Of a stretch of 64,000 nucleotides of DNA, positions 39,601 to 48,971 are shown piece by piece (within the stretch, counting starts at the first letter, position 1; each line of letters opens with the position of its first letter). The stretch is from positions 2,170,001 through 2,234,000 of the forward strand of contig JAYJMM010000026.1 in the NCBI GenBank assembly GCA_037349105.1. The letters are read 5' to 3'. This DNA comes from Limnomonas spitsbergensis (Eukaryota; Chlorophyta; Chlorophyceae; Chlamydomonadales). A program made the translations under genes and the position numbers. The notes below the pieces were generated by a model. It saw only the letters and a list, made by a program, of their open reading frames with translations, was not told the origin of the DNA and ran no database searches.

Positions 39601-42600
39601 TTGGAGGCTTAACCGGCTTCAAAATTTGGAGACCGTACCTTCACTACCGGTACTATTTGGTGTCATTTCCGGTTTGACAAATTGAAACCACTGCTGACAG
39701 TCATAATTAAGCGTTCAATCGGCCGCACCAACCCGTGCCAATTCAAAAAAATCATTTGTACACGAATAAGTGTGAAAATTGGCGTTTCGCCGCCCGCTAG
39801 GGGCGGCATGGCTACTCGGTATGCAAGCATATGACGATATTGTCCCTATTCTCGCTATTTGTCAGCAAGTGCAAATGGATAAGAGACTGGCAGCAACAGC
39901 AGAAGCAGCAGCAGCAGAAACAGCAGCAGAAGCAGCAACAAAAGCAAAAGAAGCAGCAGCGGAAGCAGGAACAGCAGAATCAGCAGCAGCAGCAAAAGCA
40001 AAAGAAGCAGCGGCAACAGCAGCAGCAAAAGAAGCAGCAGCACCGGCAAAAGAAGCAGCAGAAGCCGCTGCCATGCTCGCAGCCTCAGATGCGGTGCCGG
40101 ACCTCAGCAGCGATTCGGATGGGGAGCCACATTGGAAGGACCCTGCTGATTACCCTAGCCTAGATGAGTTCAATGAACAGCAGAGGCGGCATGCTGGTGA
40201 GGCGATCGACATGGCTGCTAGCGACACCGGTACCGTCGCCGTGCAGAGGTTTATGTTTGCTAGTGGAAGCGCCTGTGCTTCCTTCCGGCCGCTTTCTAGC
40301 CCTTATGAAATGTTTGAGTTGTTTTCAGTGAGAAACCAAACTTTGACGGTACGGGTATTCGATTTCGAATTCAGGATACCGGTACTGTCGTATTTTTCTT
40401 GTTTCGTGTTTCCAGCATTTGGAGGGCTGATGATCTGGCGTTTCATCATTGCGGGATGTTTTGAAGGGGGGAAAATAAACCTGATTACCGGTACCACTGC
40501 GTCTGACAACAACAACAAAAAGCAGCGCGCTCAACAAGAAACAAAATGCAGCGCAACAAGATGTTTCGACCCCCTGCCGTTAGTACAAAACACCATCACA
40601 AGGCTGTCTATACACGCAATCTGGATACACGTCTGCCGTGTATCCAGACCAGCCGTTGAATGCACGACTTCCCGATACACGAGTAGAAAGCTACGGAAAT
40701 CCAACGCGCTGATATCATGTTCGTGACGGGCCCCAGTTCAACGGCAAGTCCACGAATTCCACAGAGCCCCTGAATGCTACATCCTGCCCACCTGGGAGTT
40801 CGCTGCCTGCATGGCACAGCCTGGAATCCGGGATGCCCACTGGCACAACCTGCATGCACGCTGCAGCATCCTGCTCCCCCCTCACCTAGCATGCGCTGCT
40901 AGCATGACGCAGCATCGCCGCACCCTCTAGCATGTTGCAGTAAATCTTGAGGCTGTCGATTCTTAGGCTGATGAGGGTGGCAACCATACACTATTGCGGC
41001 CATGGTTAGTGCTTGTTGCCTTGTTGATGGTGAAGTTTTTACAGTCCATCAGAGCATCACATTTGATGCATGGGACATGTGCCCGTACACCGGTACTGGC
41101 ACTTGATACACTAGGACAGAAAGCGAAAACCAGTGACCCCCCCTGGGCAAGCAACCGAGGGTGATGAGGCGGGGGAGGCTGTGGGTGAGGAGTCCGAGGG
41201 GCAGGAATCTGAGGGGGAGAGGCCTCCTAAGATGAGCTATGCATGCCGGGCGCTCAGGCGGTCCAGCACACAGCACGCACAACAGGTCAGCAGTGGTGGC
41301 TGATGCTTAACGAATCGTTTTCTGTGATTAATTTGCTTCTTTCGGTGAGGAATCTGAGAAAGCTAGGCAAATTAATTCGTGTGTCTTCATTGTTGGCGAC
41401 TGGAAGGGCTGATGAATGTGGAAAATTGAATTGGTCGGTTTTAATGAAGGTGAATTTTAAGCCGAAATGAACTTGGCCCCCCCAAGACATGAAAAAGAGG
41501 GGGGGAACATTACGGTATCAGGTCTGGGGAGAGGATCCCAGGTGGCACAGCGTCACTGTCGGGGAAGGGCTTCATAACAGTCACGACTTGAACCATCATG
41601 CCTGCACTGTAAATTCCGTCCCTGCCACTGCGTTGTTTGAACATTTCGAATTAATGCGCTGTTTTCTACACATGCGATGTTTTCGAATTCACACCCTGTT
41701 TTGAATATTTGAATTTCAAAATGTGTAGATGACCCAAGAGCGAATCCACGTGGCGGAGTTCGGCATGCAGGACCGGGGGCTGATGATCATAGGCTCAAAC
41801 AGCCACAAGAGTGAGGCCACGGAGGACTTCATCGGCATGTTCAACAACCCGAATGAAATGCAGGTACGAGGGGGAGGGTAAGTAAGGAAGTGTAATGTGG
41901 GCATGCCTTTCTGACGCTGGCTCCGACAGCCACAAGAGTGAGGCCACGGAGGACTTCATCGGCATGTTCAACAACCCGAATCAAATGCAGGTGCGAGGGA
42001 GAGAGTAAGTAAGGAAGTGGAATGTGGGCATGCCTTTTTGACGCTGGCTCCAACAGCCACAAGAGTGAGGCCACTGAGGACTTCATCGGCATGTTCAACA
42101 ACCGAAATCAAATGCAGGTGCGAGGGAGAGGGTTAGGAAGGAAGTGTAATGTGGGCATGTCTTCCTGACGCTGGCTGCAACAGCCACAAGAGTCAGGCCA
42201 CGGAGGGGGGAGGGGGTCTGCCAGGGGTCCTTAAACATTTTTCTGATGATGAGGGGTTAAGCTTTTGTTCATGTATCCCTCACCCCCAGGCAGCGTGAAT
42301 TATGAGGGAAGGCAAAGGAGGCTGTTTGTTGCCACTGGGTTGCCAGCCAAACCAACTGTGGCAGTTTGTTGCCACTGGGTTGCCAGCCATACCAACTGTG
42401 GCAGTTTGTTGCCACTGGGTTGCCAGCCATACCAACTGTGGCAGTTTGTTGCCACTGGGTTGCCAGCCATACCAACTGTGGCAGTTTGTTGCCACTGGGT
42501 TGCCAGCCATACCAACTGTGGCAGTTTGTTGCCACTGGGTTGCCAGCCATACCAACTGTGGCTGTTTGTTGCCACTGGGTTGCCAGCCAAACCAACTGTG

Positions 42601-44439
42601 GCAGCAGACGATTGAGCACCGGACCGCGGAGGGCACCGATGGGGACCAGAAAGAAAGAAAGCTACGCCCTACTTGGGCGTGGAGATTCAGAAAATAAAAC
42701 GTAGCTTGGGGCTGTAGCCACATCCGCGCTGCTATCACACAAGTGCCGTCCTACAGATTGTGATCCAAGCTGCAAGGCTCTTCGCTCCCCACTATTCACT
42801 GCTGACCAGAGCGTGGGTTTTAGCTGCATTCTATTCGAAGCACCTTGCACACAATACAATGTGTGCCCTCCCTAACACATTCGCCTCACTAACACATACA
42901 GTCAGATAGCTAGGGTCGCTGCTAGTGCTTCTTTTAGTCGGTGCTGGGTACGACTCGTACCGAATCACGGCATCGAACACTTTTTGGTGTTGGGAGTCAA
43001 ACGCCGTCGCTCGGAACTGAAAACATTCCTAAAACGTGTGCGAGAAACACTGAGAATCGGGAATCTGTATGGTATGCGCCTGCTGCGCTCTTTCCGAAGA
43101 TTTATGTGCCCGACTATGAATATCATATAATAAATCACTAAAATAATCACTGGTCGTTGCACACCTTCAAGGATCCTTCCTCTTTGCCCCCTCGCGTTAG
43201 ACATCTCACTCCTTTTTGTTTTCCCGTCTCACCCTTCTTCCTCTGGATTGGCTCAACTGTTCCTATGTTGAGCATCGCTTGGTCTCTTTACATTAACTTG
43301 TAGACTGTGGAGGTCAGGAGGTGTTTTGTACTTTTCCAAAACTACGGTATTACCGTTTTGTGTTCCCTTGTACAACCCGTGCATGCCACACATGCCGCCC
43401 GTGCCACCCACGCATGCCACTCACGCATGCAACCCGTGCGACCCACGCATGCCACCCACGCATGCAACCCGTGCATCTACCCACGCCTGCAACCCGTGTT
43501 GTCTTTCCTTCCTTTCCTGATGTCCATGCAGATCGGCTCCTCCCTCAAGCTGATGATGGTGGCTGAGGGCTCCGCTCACATCTACCCGCGCATGGTCCCT
43601 TGCTGCGAGTGGGACACGGCCGCCTCAGACATCATCGTCAGAGAGGTGGGCGGCTGTGATGCGTCTAATCGGTACTGGGCATGGTAGCACAATCCGGCGG
43701 AACCTGTGCCGTTTCGAGCCGTATCGTGGCAGTTTAGTCGTACAATCCGGCTGAACCTGTGTCGTATTGCGCTGTATCATGCCGTATCGTGCTACCATGG
43801 TACTGGGTACAACTCGTTCCAAAGCACGCTATCGACCACTTATTGGCGTTGGAGATAAACGCTGTCGCTGTACCAAAATTTAAATAACTTTTCCTTGCAA
43901 AGTATGGAATACTGGCCCAGACCAGCAGTGGCGACTGACGGGACAAACCCAGATGTTGGCCATCCCCTCTGCCTTCTTGAAAGCCATACTCAATGGTATT
44001 GCGGTCAATGGTCGGGTTTCTCTTGCGCATGTTTCTTTTTATCAGCATGCCCCTCGAGTAGAAAGCGCGCAAGTATATACTTGGTGTCCTGAACTCTGAA
44101 CCCTAGAAGCCTGAACCCTAACCGCATGCAACTTTTACAGGCGGGCGGTCAGATCCTGCAGGCGGGATTGTGTGATGGCGACGGCAACGCAGTGGGAGAG
44201 GATTGGAAGGTGGGTGCTGCATGACGTACTGCATGTTGTACTGCATATCATACTGCAAAAAACACAGCATGTGCAGTACAACAAGCCCAACATGATGTTT
44301 GTGTGTTGTACTGCAGACCGTACTGCTCAAGGACCTGCCTTTGGAGTACAACAAACCCAACTTGCTCAACCCCTTCTTCGTCGTGTTTGGGAAGCGCAAG
44401 CTGGAGGATGAGGCAGAGGCGGTAGCAAGCGACAAGTAG
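30608..44439 (+). CDS. 3'(2'),5'-bisphosphate nucleotidase (CysQ/SAL1/BPNT1 family), about 11 exons
   Basis: This enzyme removes the 3' phosphate from PAP/PAPS-type by-products of sulfate assimilation and needs metal ions. Exons: a 30608-30703, b 32814-32897, c 33335-33493, d 36176-36239, e 38129-38216, f 38938-38986, g 41115-41285, h 41729-41863, i 43532-43645, j 44141-44209, k 44317-44439 (TAG). Phases agree throughout. Metal-site motifs are complete: MSEED (c), DPLDGTKEF (d) and EWDTAA (i). NGEFTVNIAL spans d/e and PLEYNKPNLLNPFFVVFGK ends the protein. Exon a (Ser/Ala/Thr-rich, perhaps a transit peptide) and acidic exon g are less certain. If a is wrong, the ATG at 32814 is the start. About 380 residues, close to CysQ plus an insertion. 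Introns are full of tandem repeats. Confidence 0.88.
31050..31095 (+). repeat. ATGC tetranucleotide microsatellite
   Basis: Uninterrupted (ATGC)n in a wider region (30720-32060) rich in CATGCATG words, in the first nucleotidase intron. Confidence 0.85.
31430..31610 (+). repeat. GTCAGATGGTAGACAGATCT minisatellite
   Basis: About five or six imperfect units of 25-35 bp built on CAGATGGTAGACAGATCTC and TTTGGATCCCG. Confidence 0.8.
32126..32215 (+). repeat. Fold-back dispersed repeat (TTACGGTCC family)
   Basis: TTACGGTGACTGAA and TTCAGTCACCGTAA (32141-32182) are a perfect 14-bp inverted pair. Related copies lie at 163-230 (plus) and about 48845-48925 (minus). Confidence 0.65.
32532..32575 (+). 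repeat. Short dispersed repeat (TTAATTATGAGGGAAGGCAA)
   Basis: Copies share ACGTTAATTATGAGGGAAGG and a TCTACAGTA-type end: here, 42293-42320, 57252-57292, about 36900-36930, and in reverse at 36738-36775 and 32378-32402. Confidence 0.65.
32695..32780 (+). repeat. Short dispersed repeat family 1 (GCGCTGTTTCC...TTTCTTTC)
   Basis: About 85-100 bp: GCGGATGTGGCTTCGGCCCA, a GCGCTGTTTCC motif, a CGCCCCTnAGGGGCG hairpin, and a TTTCTTTC end. Other copies: 34170-34240 (minus, partial), 38470-38580 (minus), 42648-42738 (minus), 45900-45965, 55452-55520, 57327-57406, 57788-57870 (minus, diverged), 58773-58857, 58903-58988 and 59013-59094. Looks like a SINE- or MITE-sized element of unknown origin. Confidence 0.8.
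33020..33125 (+). repeat. 15-bp GATCCATCCATCGTA tandem repeat
   Basis: Seven units in the intron between exons b and c. Confidence 0.92.
33545..34095 (+). repeat. GTGATGTCACCCTTAGCTGT minisatellite
   Basis: About ten units of 40-60 bp with GGTGGTAATGAGTGATGTCA and a GTGGCGCCAGAAGG segment. Confidence 0.9.
34325..36165 (+). repeat. 29-bp minisatellite array with higher-order structure
   Basis: About 60 units of CTCATGAACACCTCCTCATG plus GACGCCTTCT. The variant CATGTACACC recurs at 34651, 35057 and 35463, exactly 406 bp apart (14 x 29), so blocks of 14 monomers were copied as a unit. Array ends just before nucleotidase exon d. Confidence 0.95.
36505..36580 (+). repeat. 13-bp CATATGACCAGGG tandem repeat
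   Basis: Five to six near-perfect units in the intron between exons d and e. Confidence 0.92.
38780..38934 (+). repeat. C-rich polypyrimidine stretch before exon f
   Basis: Almost pure C/T with long C runs; it ends at the exon f acceptor. A G-rich patch lies at 38240-38440 after exon e. Confidence 0.85.
39125..39372. mobile_element. MITE-like fold-back element
   Basis: GGGGTCGGACGAGTCCCC near 39159 and its exact reverse complement GGGGACTCGTCCGACCCC near 39322 form an 18-bp inverted pair. Flanking AAGGGGC...TGTCA and its counterpart extend the likeness to about 48 bp at each end. No ORF and no clear target duplication. Confidence 0.5.
39779..40726 (+). other. Long open frame with a CAG-type trinucleotide repeat, inside a nucleotidase intron
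   Basis: The frame runs through an AGCAGCA-rich tract (about 39895-40085) that codes Ala/Glu/Lys-rich sequence in one frame and Gln-rich in another. The next part (DLSSDSDGEPHWKDPADYPS) is not repetitive and could be real protein. I recognise no family; it may be a relic of an inserted element or an unrelated nested gene. Confidence 0.25.
40619..40647. other. 12-bp perfect hairpin
   Basis: TCTGGATACACG, a five-base loop (TCTGC) and CGTGTATCCAGA. Role unknown. Confidence 0.7.
41804..42205 (+). repeat. 127-bp tandem repeat copying the end of nucleotidase exon h
   Basis: CACAAGAGTGAGGCCACGGA begins at 41804, 41931, 42058 and (truncated) 42185, each 127 bp apart. Copies 2 and 3 keep an open 20-codon exon piece (HKSEATEDFIGMFNN and on), an upstream GACAG/AACAG and a downstream CAG-GTGCGA donor. 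Confidence 0.95.
42319..42602 (+). repeat. 40-bp tandem repeat (7 copies)
   Basis: GTTGCCACTGGGTTGCCAGC plus CATACCAACTGTGGCAGTTT, almost identical copies in the intron between exons h and i. Reading frames through it are artefacts. Confidence 0.95.
42946..43020 (+). repeat. Dispersed repeat pair (GGTGTTGGGAGT...AAACGC)
   Basis: GGGTACGACTCGTACC, a GAACACTTTTTGGTGTTGG core and AAACGCCGTCGCT recur at about 43800-43875 in the next intron. Confidence 0.65.
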
Positions 44440-44957
44440 TTTGATTTGGGATGCATAAGGCATGGGATGCATAAGGCATGGGATGCATAAGGCATGGGAT
44501 GAAGATGAGCTTGCAACGAATGGCACGTTCTTCGATGGGATCGACTCAGGGCGATGTACGGCGCGGGGGAATGAAGAGGCAGAGAAGGCGATGATGAGTT
44601 GTGCTGGAAGAGGCAGCATGAGCCACAGAGGCGGTAGGGACTGTAGGCAATCAAGGGATGCAAAGAAGTGTCATGTGGGCGGTAGGGACAGCAGCAAGGC
44701 CGGTCGTGAGCAAGGGTGGCAGATGAATGTCTAGTTGTTGTCTATCTTCCGGTTTCCGGCTTAGACGGAGCTATTCGATGAGTCGGAAGAGGCAGCCATG
44801 AGCGGTAGCCAAGGCAAAACGATTGGCATGCATTATAGAGCACTAGGCTGTACATAAAAGTAGGGGTCGGCAATGTAATTTATATGCCCACGGATATAAA
44901 TTATATAAACCTTATATACACATGTAAGGTTTTATACATACATACATATATACACTG

Positions 44958-45095
44958 CCCCCTCACATAGGAGGGTGGCATGGCTGCACCATGGCCCAGG
45001 CTGTGTCTGGTAGCTGGAATTGAGCCTAGTCATTCCCTACCAGCCCCACGCGGCCGAGCGACAAGCAGGGCCCAGCGGGTACACACCGTTCTAAA
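44958..45095 (+). repeat. About 140-bp dispersed repeat family 3
   Basis: CCCCCTCACATAGGAGGGTG then GGCATGGCTGCACCATGGCC and GTCATTCCCTACCAGCCCCA, ending GCAGGGCCCAGC. Near-identical copy at 48335-48470; a diverged copy at about 53549-53650 in the kinase intron. Confidence 0.8.
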
Positions 45096-47997
45096 CATAT
45101 ATACACATATTACATCATATAAATTCAGGGGAAAGTTGCCAGAATTTCACTAGTTGGGGGTGTGGGTCCGTCTTGATGAGTACATTCAGAGTATGCAGCT
45201 GACTCGCCCCATGTAAGAAAGATAGATATTAAAACCAACAAAGCACGATTTAATTCACGTGGTTTGCGGATTTGCGGGCTTGAACTAAAAAAAGTTAACC
45301 AGGTCAGTCAAACCAGGACTACCGTGGCCACCAGTGAATGACGTTACACCACTGGGCCATGCTGCAAAGGCTCGGCCGCGTCGGCGTCCAACAGCAAGGT
45401 TGGAAACTAAAGAGAGAGAGGAAAGAGACCCCCTCGAAAACAAAACAAAAAATCCTAAAACCCAATCCAACTACCGGAAGCTTAAGACGTCTGGGCCATG
45501 CTCAAAAGACTCGGCCGCATGGGCGTCCCACTGGCTTCCAGTAAGGCTACCGGTATCAGGTCTCAAGTCAATCCGAGTAATAGTTCAGAGCAACCTCCCC
45601 ATGCATTTGCGGGTCGCCTTGTGCGTTGCGCAACTGCCTAGATGCGCCTTGACAGAAGCAGCTGGGTTGCACGGCGTCAAACTCTGTCCGCAGTCTTTGC
45701 ACTGAAGGTAACAACACAGCGCGCCTGGAGATGCCCATCATGCAGATGTATGTGTTGTACCAAGATCGCGGTGTCCTGTTCATTTCGTTCAACATGTAGG
45801 CGGGCGTCCACACTCCGCCATAGTGCAGTTGCTTGCCATCCGCTAGAAGGAGTGATCGTTTCAACTGTGTCTTAGGAAGCATTCCAGACAGCTTACAGTA
45901 TAGCGTGTAGCGCTGTTCCCTTAACCTGCAGACCCGTAGGGGAACGTAGTTTTCTCTGCTGCTTCCTTCAGTATAGCATTGGATGCGAATGCGAGCGCTT
46001 CTCTTAGAAGTAGCTGATAGTAGCTGAAAAGCCGTATTTTCGCGTTTTAAAGTCAATCTTGGGGATTTTTTCGAATTTATGTATTTTATGTAAAATTGAG
46101 CTGGTCTAGATTATAATTTGTAATTTAATTTACGTAATGCAAAGTTTATATCACTTAAAATAAATTTGCCGACCCCTACATATAAGCACTCTGCCACTCT
46201 CCCTCTGCGACTGCATGCTAGCATTCTACCTGTAGCTCTTGCTGCTGGGCTGCTGCAAACTCCACCCCATCATGATATGGCATGGAAGGCCAGCATGAGT
46301 CACAATCCCATTAGACAGGCATCGAAGGGGTTAGGGCAAGGGGGGAGGGGAGGGGGGTAACAGTGGCACAGGAAAATATGGGGCAGCAAGGGAGCAGAGT
46401 ACAGAGAAGGAGCATACTGCCATGTGAGACATGCAACATGATGTGTGTGCCATGCATGGTGGGACGTATGGCCCCTGCACTGCCCATGCACTGCCCATGC
46501 ACTGCCCATGCATAGTGAGATGTATGGCCCATGCACTGCCCATGCATGGTGAGATGTATGGCCCATGCACTGCCCATGCATGGTGAGATGTATGGCCCAT
46601 GCACTGCCCATGCATCAATGCCACTGTGATCTTGCCAGATTTGGCCAGCTGCTGCCATCGATGTATGCACACACATGTCCACACCCGCACACACATGTCC
46701 ACACGTTGCCGACGATGTCGAGCTTCTCTGCAGCATGGCCCAGAGGTGTTACGTCATTAACATGTCCACACGGGTCGACTTACTATGTGGGGATGATTGG
46801 ATCTGTCGCCTTGGCCTGTCACGGACTTGCCAGAGCAAGTGGTCTCTTCATGGGCAGGAGATTGATGTTGTTCGTTTTGTTTGTAAGGTGAACTTGCTTT
46901 CCTTTCTTTCCTCTTGTGCCTTCTCCCTTGACTTTCCTAGCCTTTTTATGTTTGCCGACGTAACCAAGCTTTATTTAAGCAGGGCCCAGAGGTGTAACGT
47001 CACGGTAAAGAGGCACGAGATACACCATCGGTGCAAGACATGACTCAAAACAAGAACCGACCTTTTCCGGAACCGATTTCTCTGTCATCCCAACTGAAAT
47101 CGCAAACCCTTTCCAGAAACCCTATCCCTTTTCGTTCCCTTCAGCCACTCGGGTACGTCCCCTCATTACCTGCCCTTTCCCTCGTTAATATGACGTGTTT
47201 GGGTATGATTTGCATCCAAAATTCAAAGCTGCCTGTAAACCTGCCCCGTTCGGTTTGGATTCCGAAGGCTGTTGGGCCTGAGAAGTAGCACCATTGATAG
47301 GGTAGCTCTGCATATGACAGAATCCTAGAAGCCAGCTCAGGGCCAATCGGCCAAGTCTACATGCAGAAATGGGCTGCCGCGCGGCGGGGGGTGGGCCAAC
47401 TTAAAACAAACGACAGATCCTCCCACACTTCTCGGATGGATGAGATAGGCCGGCGGTACAGAATGCGCATAAATAGTGCAGCAAACATGCCAGGGGGATT
47501 TTGGGCCTGCCATACTCAAGAAACCGCAGTGTAGTGCCAAACATGGACTTTTGCAGCCATGCAACCATGCAGCCATGCAGCAGAAACATCAGGCGAGCCC
47601 ACACTGGTCACTACAGGTATTCAGGCCACCTCCAGCCTGCATCCCATTCGATTTCAATAATCATTTCCTGACGTATACTCAACCTCAGGTCTCTCGTCCG
47701 ACCGGGTATCCAACGGCGTTCCTCCTGGATTTTTCCCGAGAGGGATGGGTCACCACTTTGCATACCTCGATTTGAGTTCAATCGCAGGTGCCCAGTGCCC
47801 GGCTCCAGCGCGGAATTGAAGCATTTCCTTCTCACCATCCCGTGTCAAAAGGGCAAAACCAGGTCCATCCATCTGGGCATGCCAGCCCATTCAATTACAA
47901 CATAAATATCCACGGGTTTCCCCCGTTATAAATAACCACGGGTTTCCCCCCGTATTCCGGGATTGGTTTCTTCCAGGTGCGAACAACCCAGCGTGTC

Positions 47998-48140
47998 AGT
48001 CAATGACGTTACACCTCTGGGCCCCGGCTCAAAAAAGGTTCGGCCGCGTGGGCGCCCAACCATCTGGCCGCACTCACAACTCAATGACGTTACACCTCTC
48101 GGCCATGCTGAAAAATCTCAGCCGCTTGGTCGCATGACCG
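47998..48140 (+). repeat. Dispersed repeat family 2 (two adjacent copies)
   Basis: TCAATGACGTTACACCTCTG followed by GGCC and TCGGCCGCGTGGGCGCCCAA. Other copies at 6598-6690 (minus), 45333-45395, 45488-45545 and fragments at 46729 and 46980. Confidence 0.75.
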
Positions 48141-48971
48141 CACTCACAATTAAAGAGTGCTCATACGGCACTGCTTCAACTTCGGGGTGTCCACGTCTAG
48201 GCGCCAGCGTATCACCGCCTAGGAGGGAGGAGGAGGATATGCCCTACGATCCGAATCCTGATCACTCAAGAGTCCAGAGGTTGCCACACGATCTCCTCTC
48301 TCCCCCGACTAGAGCGCCGGGTTCCATGGTCCTGCCCCCTCACATAGGAGGATGGCATGGCTGCACCATGGCCCAGGCTTTGCATGGTAGCTGTAATTGA
48401 GCCTAGTCATTCCCTACCAGCCCCACGTGGCCGAGCGTTCAGCAGGGCCCAGCAGGTATTCACTGTTATAAACTCATGAGTCCACGGCAAGAGGTCTGAA
48501 ATAGATAGATACCTAGCGGATACATGTAAATAGGTATTTAAATATGTATTTAAATATTTTTAAACCTGAGGGCAAAATCAAATAATCATTGACACGTGCA
48601 GTGCCTATGCCATGCATGATCACTGACCTCCCTGACCACGGTCCCACTCCCCCTATGCTCAGCTGGCGGTTACCCCCCACTGGGATTGGCTTTTTTACTT
48701 TGGCAGACTTGCCATGCAAGTGTCGTTCTTGAGCTCAGTGCCCAGATCACCCGATTTGACTGTTCTTCTTGCAGATTTATGACCAGTGCTGTGCGATTGC
48801 GCCAAAATTCAGACACCGTTGCAGTAATTTCTTGCGGTCCCTTGCGGATAAGTAGCTGAATATGGCTTGAAATCGCGATGACTGAAACTCAGCCACGCAA
48901 TTCAGCCACCGTACGTACGGTCCGTAATCAGCATAACGCTGTATATCAGTATATGACACGTAGATATTTGT

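Larger units (their letters stand above)
44440..48971. other. Intergenic region between convergent genes, rich in dispersed repeats
   Basis: No supported gene. Contains a 17-bp GGGATGCATAAGGCATG triplication (44448-44503), two long dispersed repeats (44958-45095, 48335-48470), several GACGTTACACC family copies (45333-45395, 45488-45545, 46729-46760, 46980-47005, 47998-48056, 48080-48140), a CCATGCACTGCCCATGCATG minisatellite (46470-46620) and a duplicated CACGGGTTTCCCCC block (47910-47955). Confidence 0.65.
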
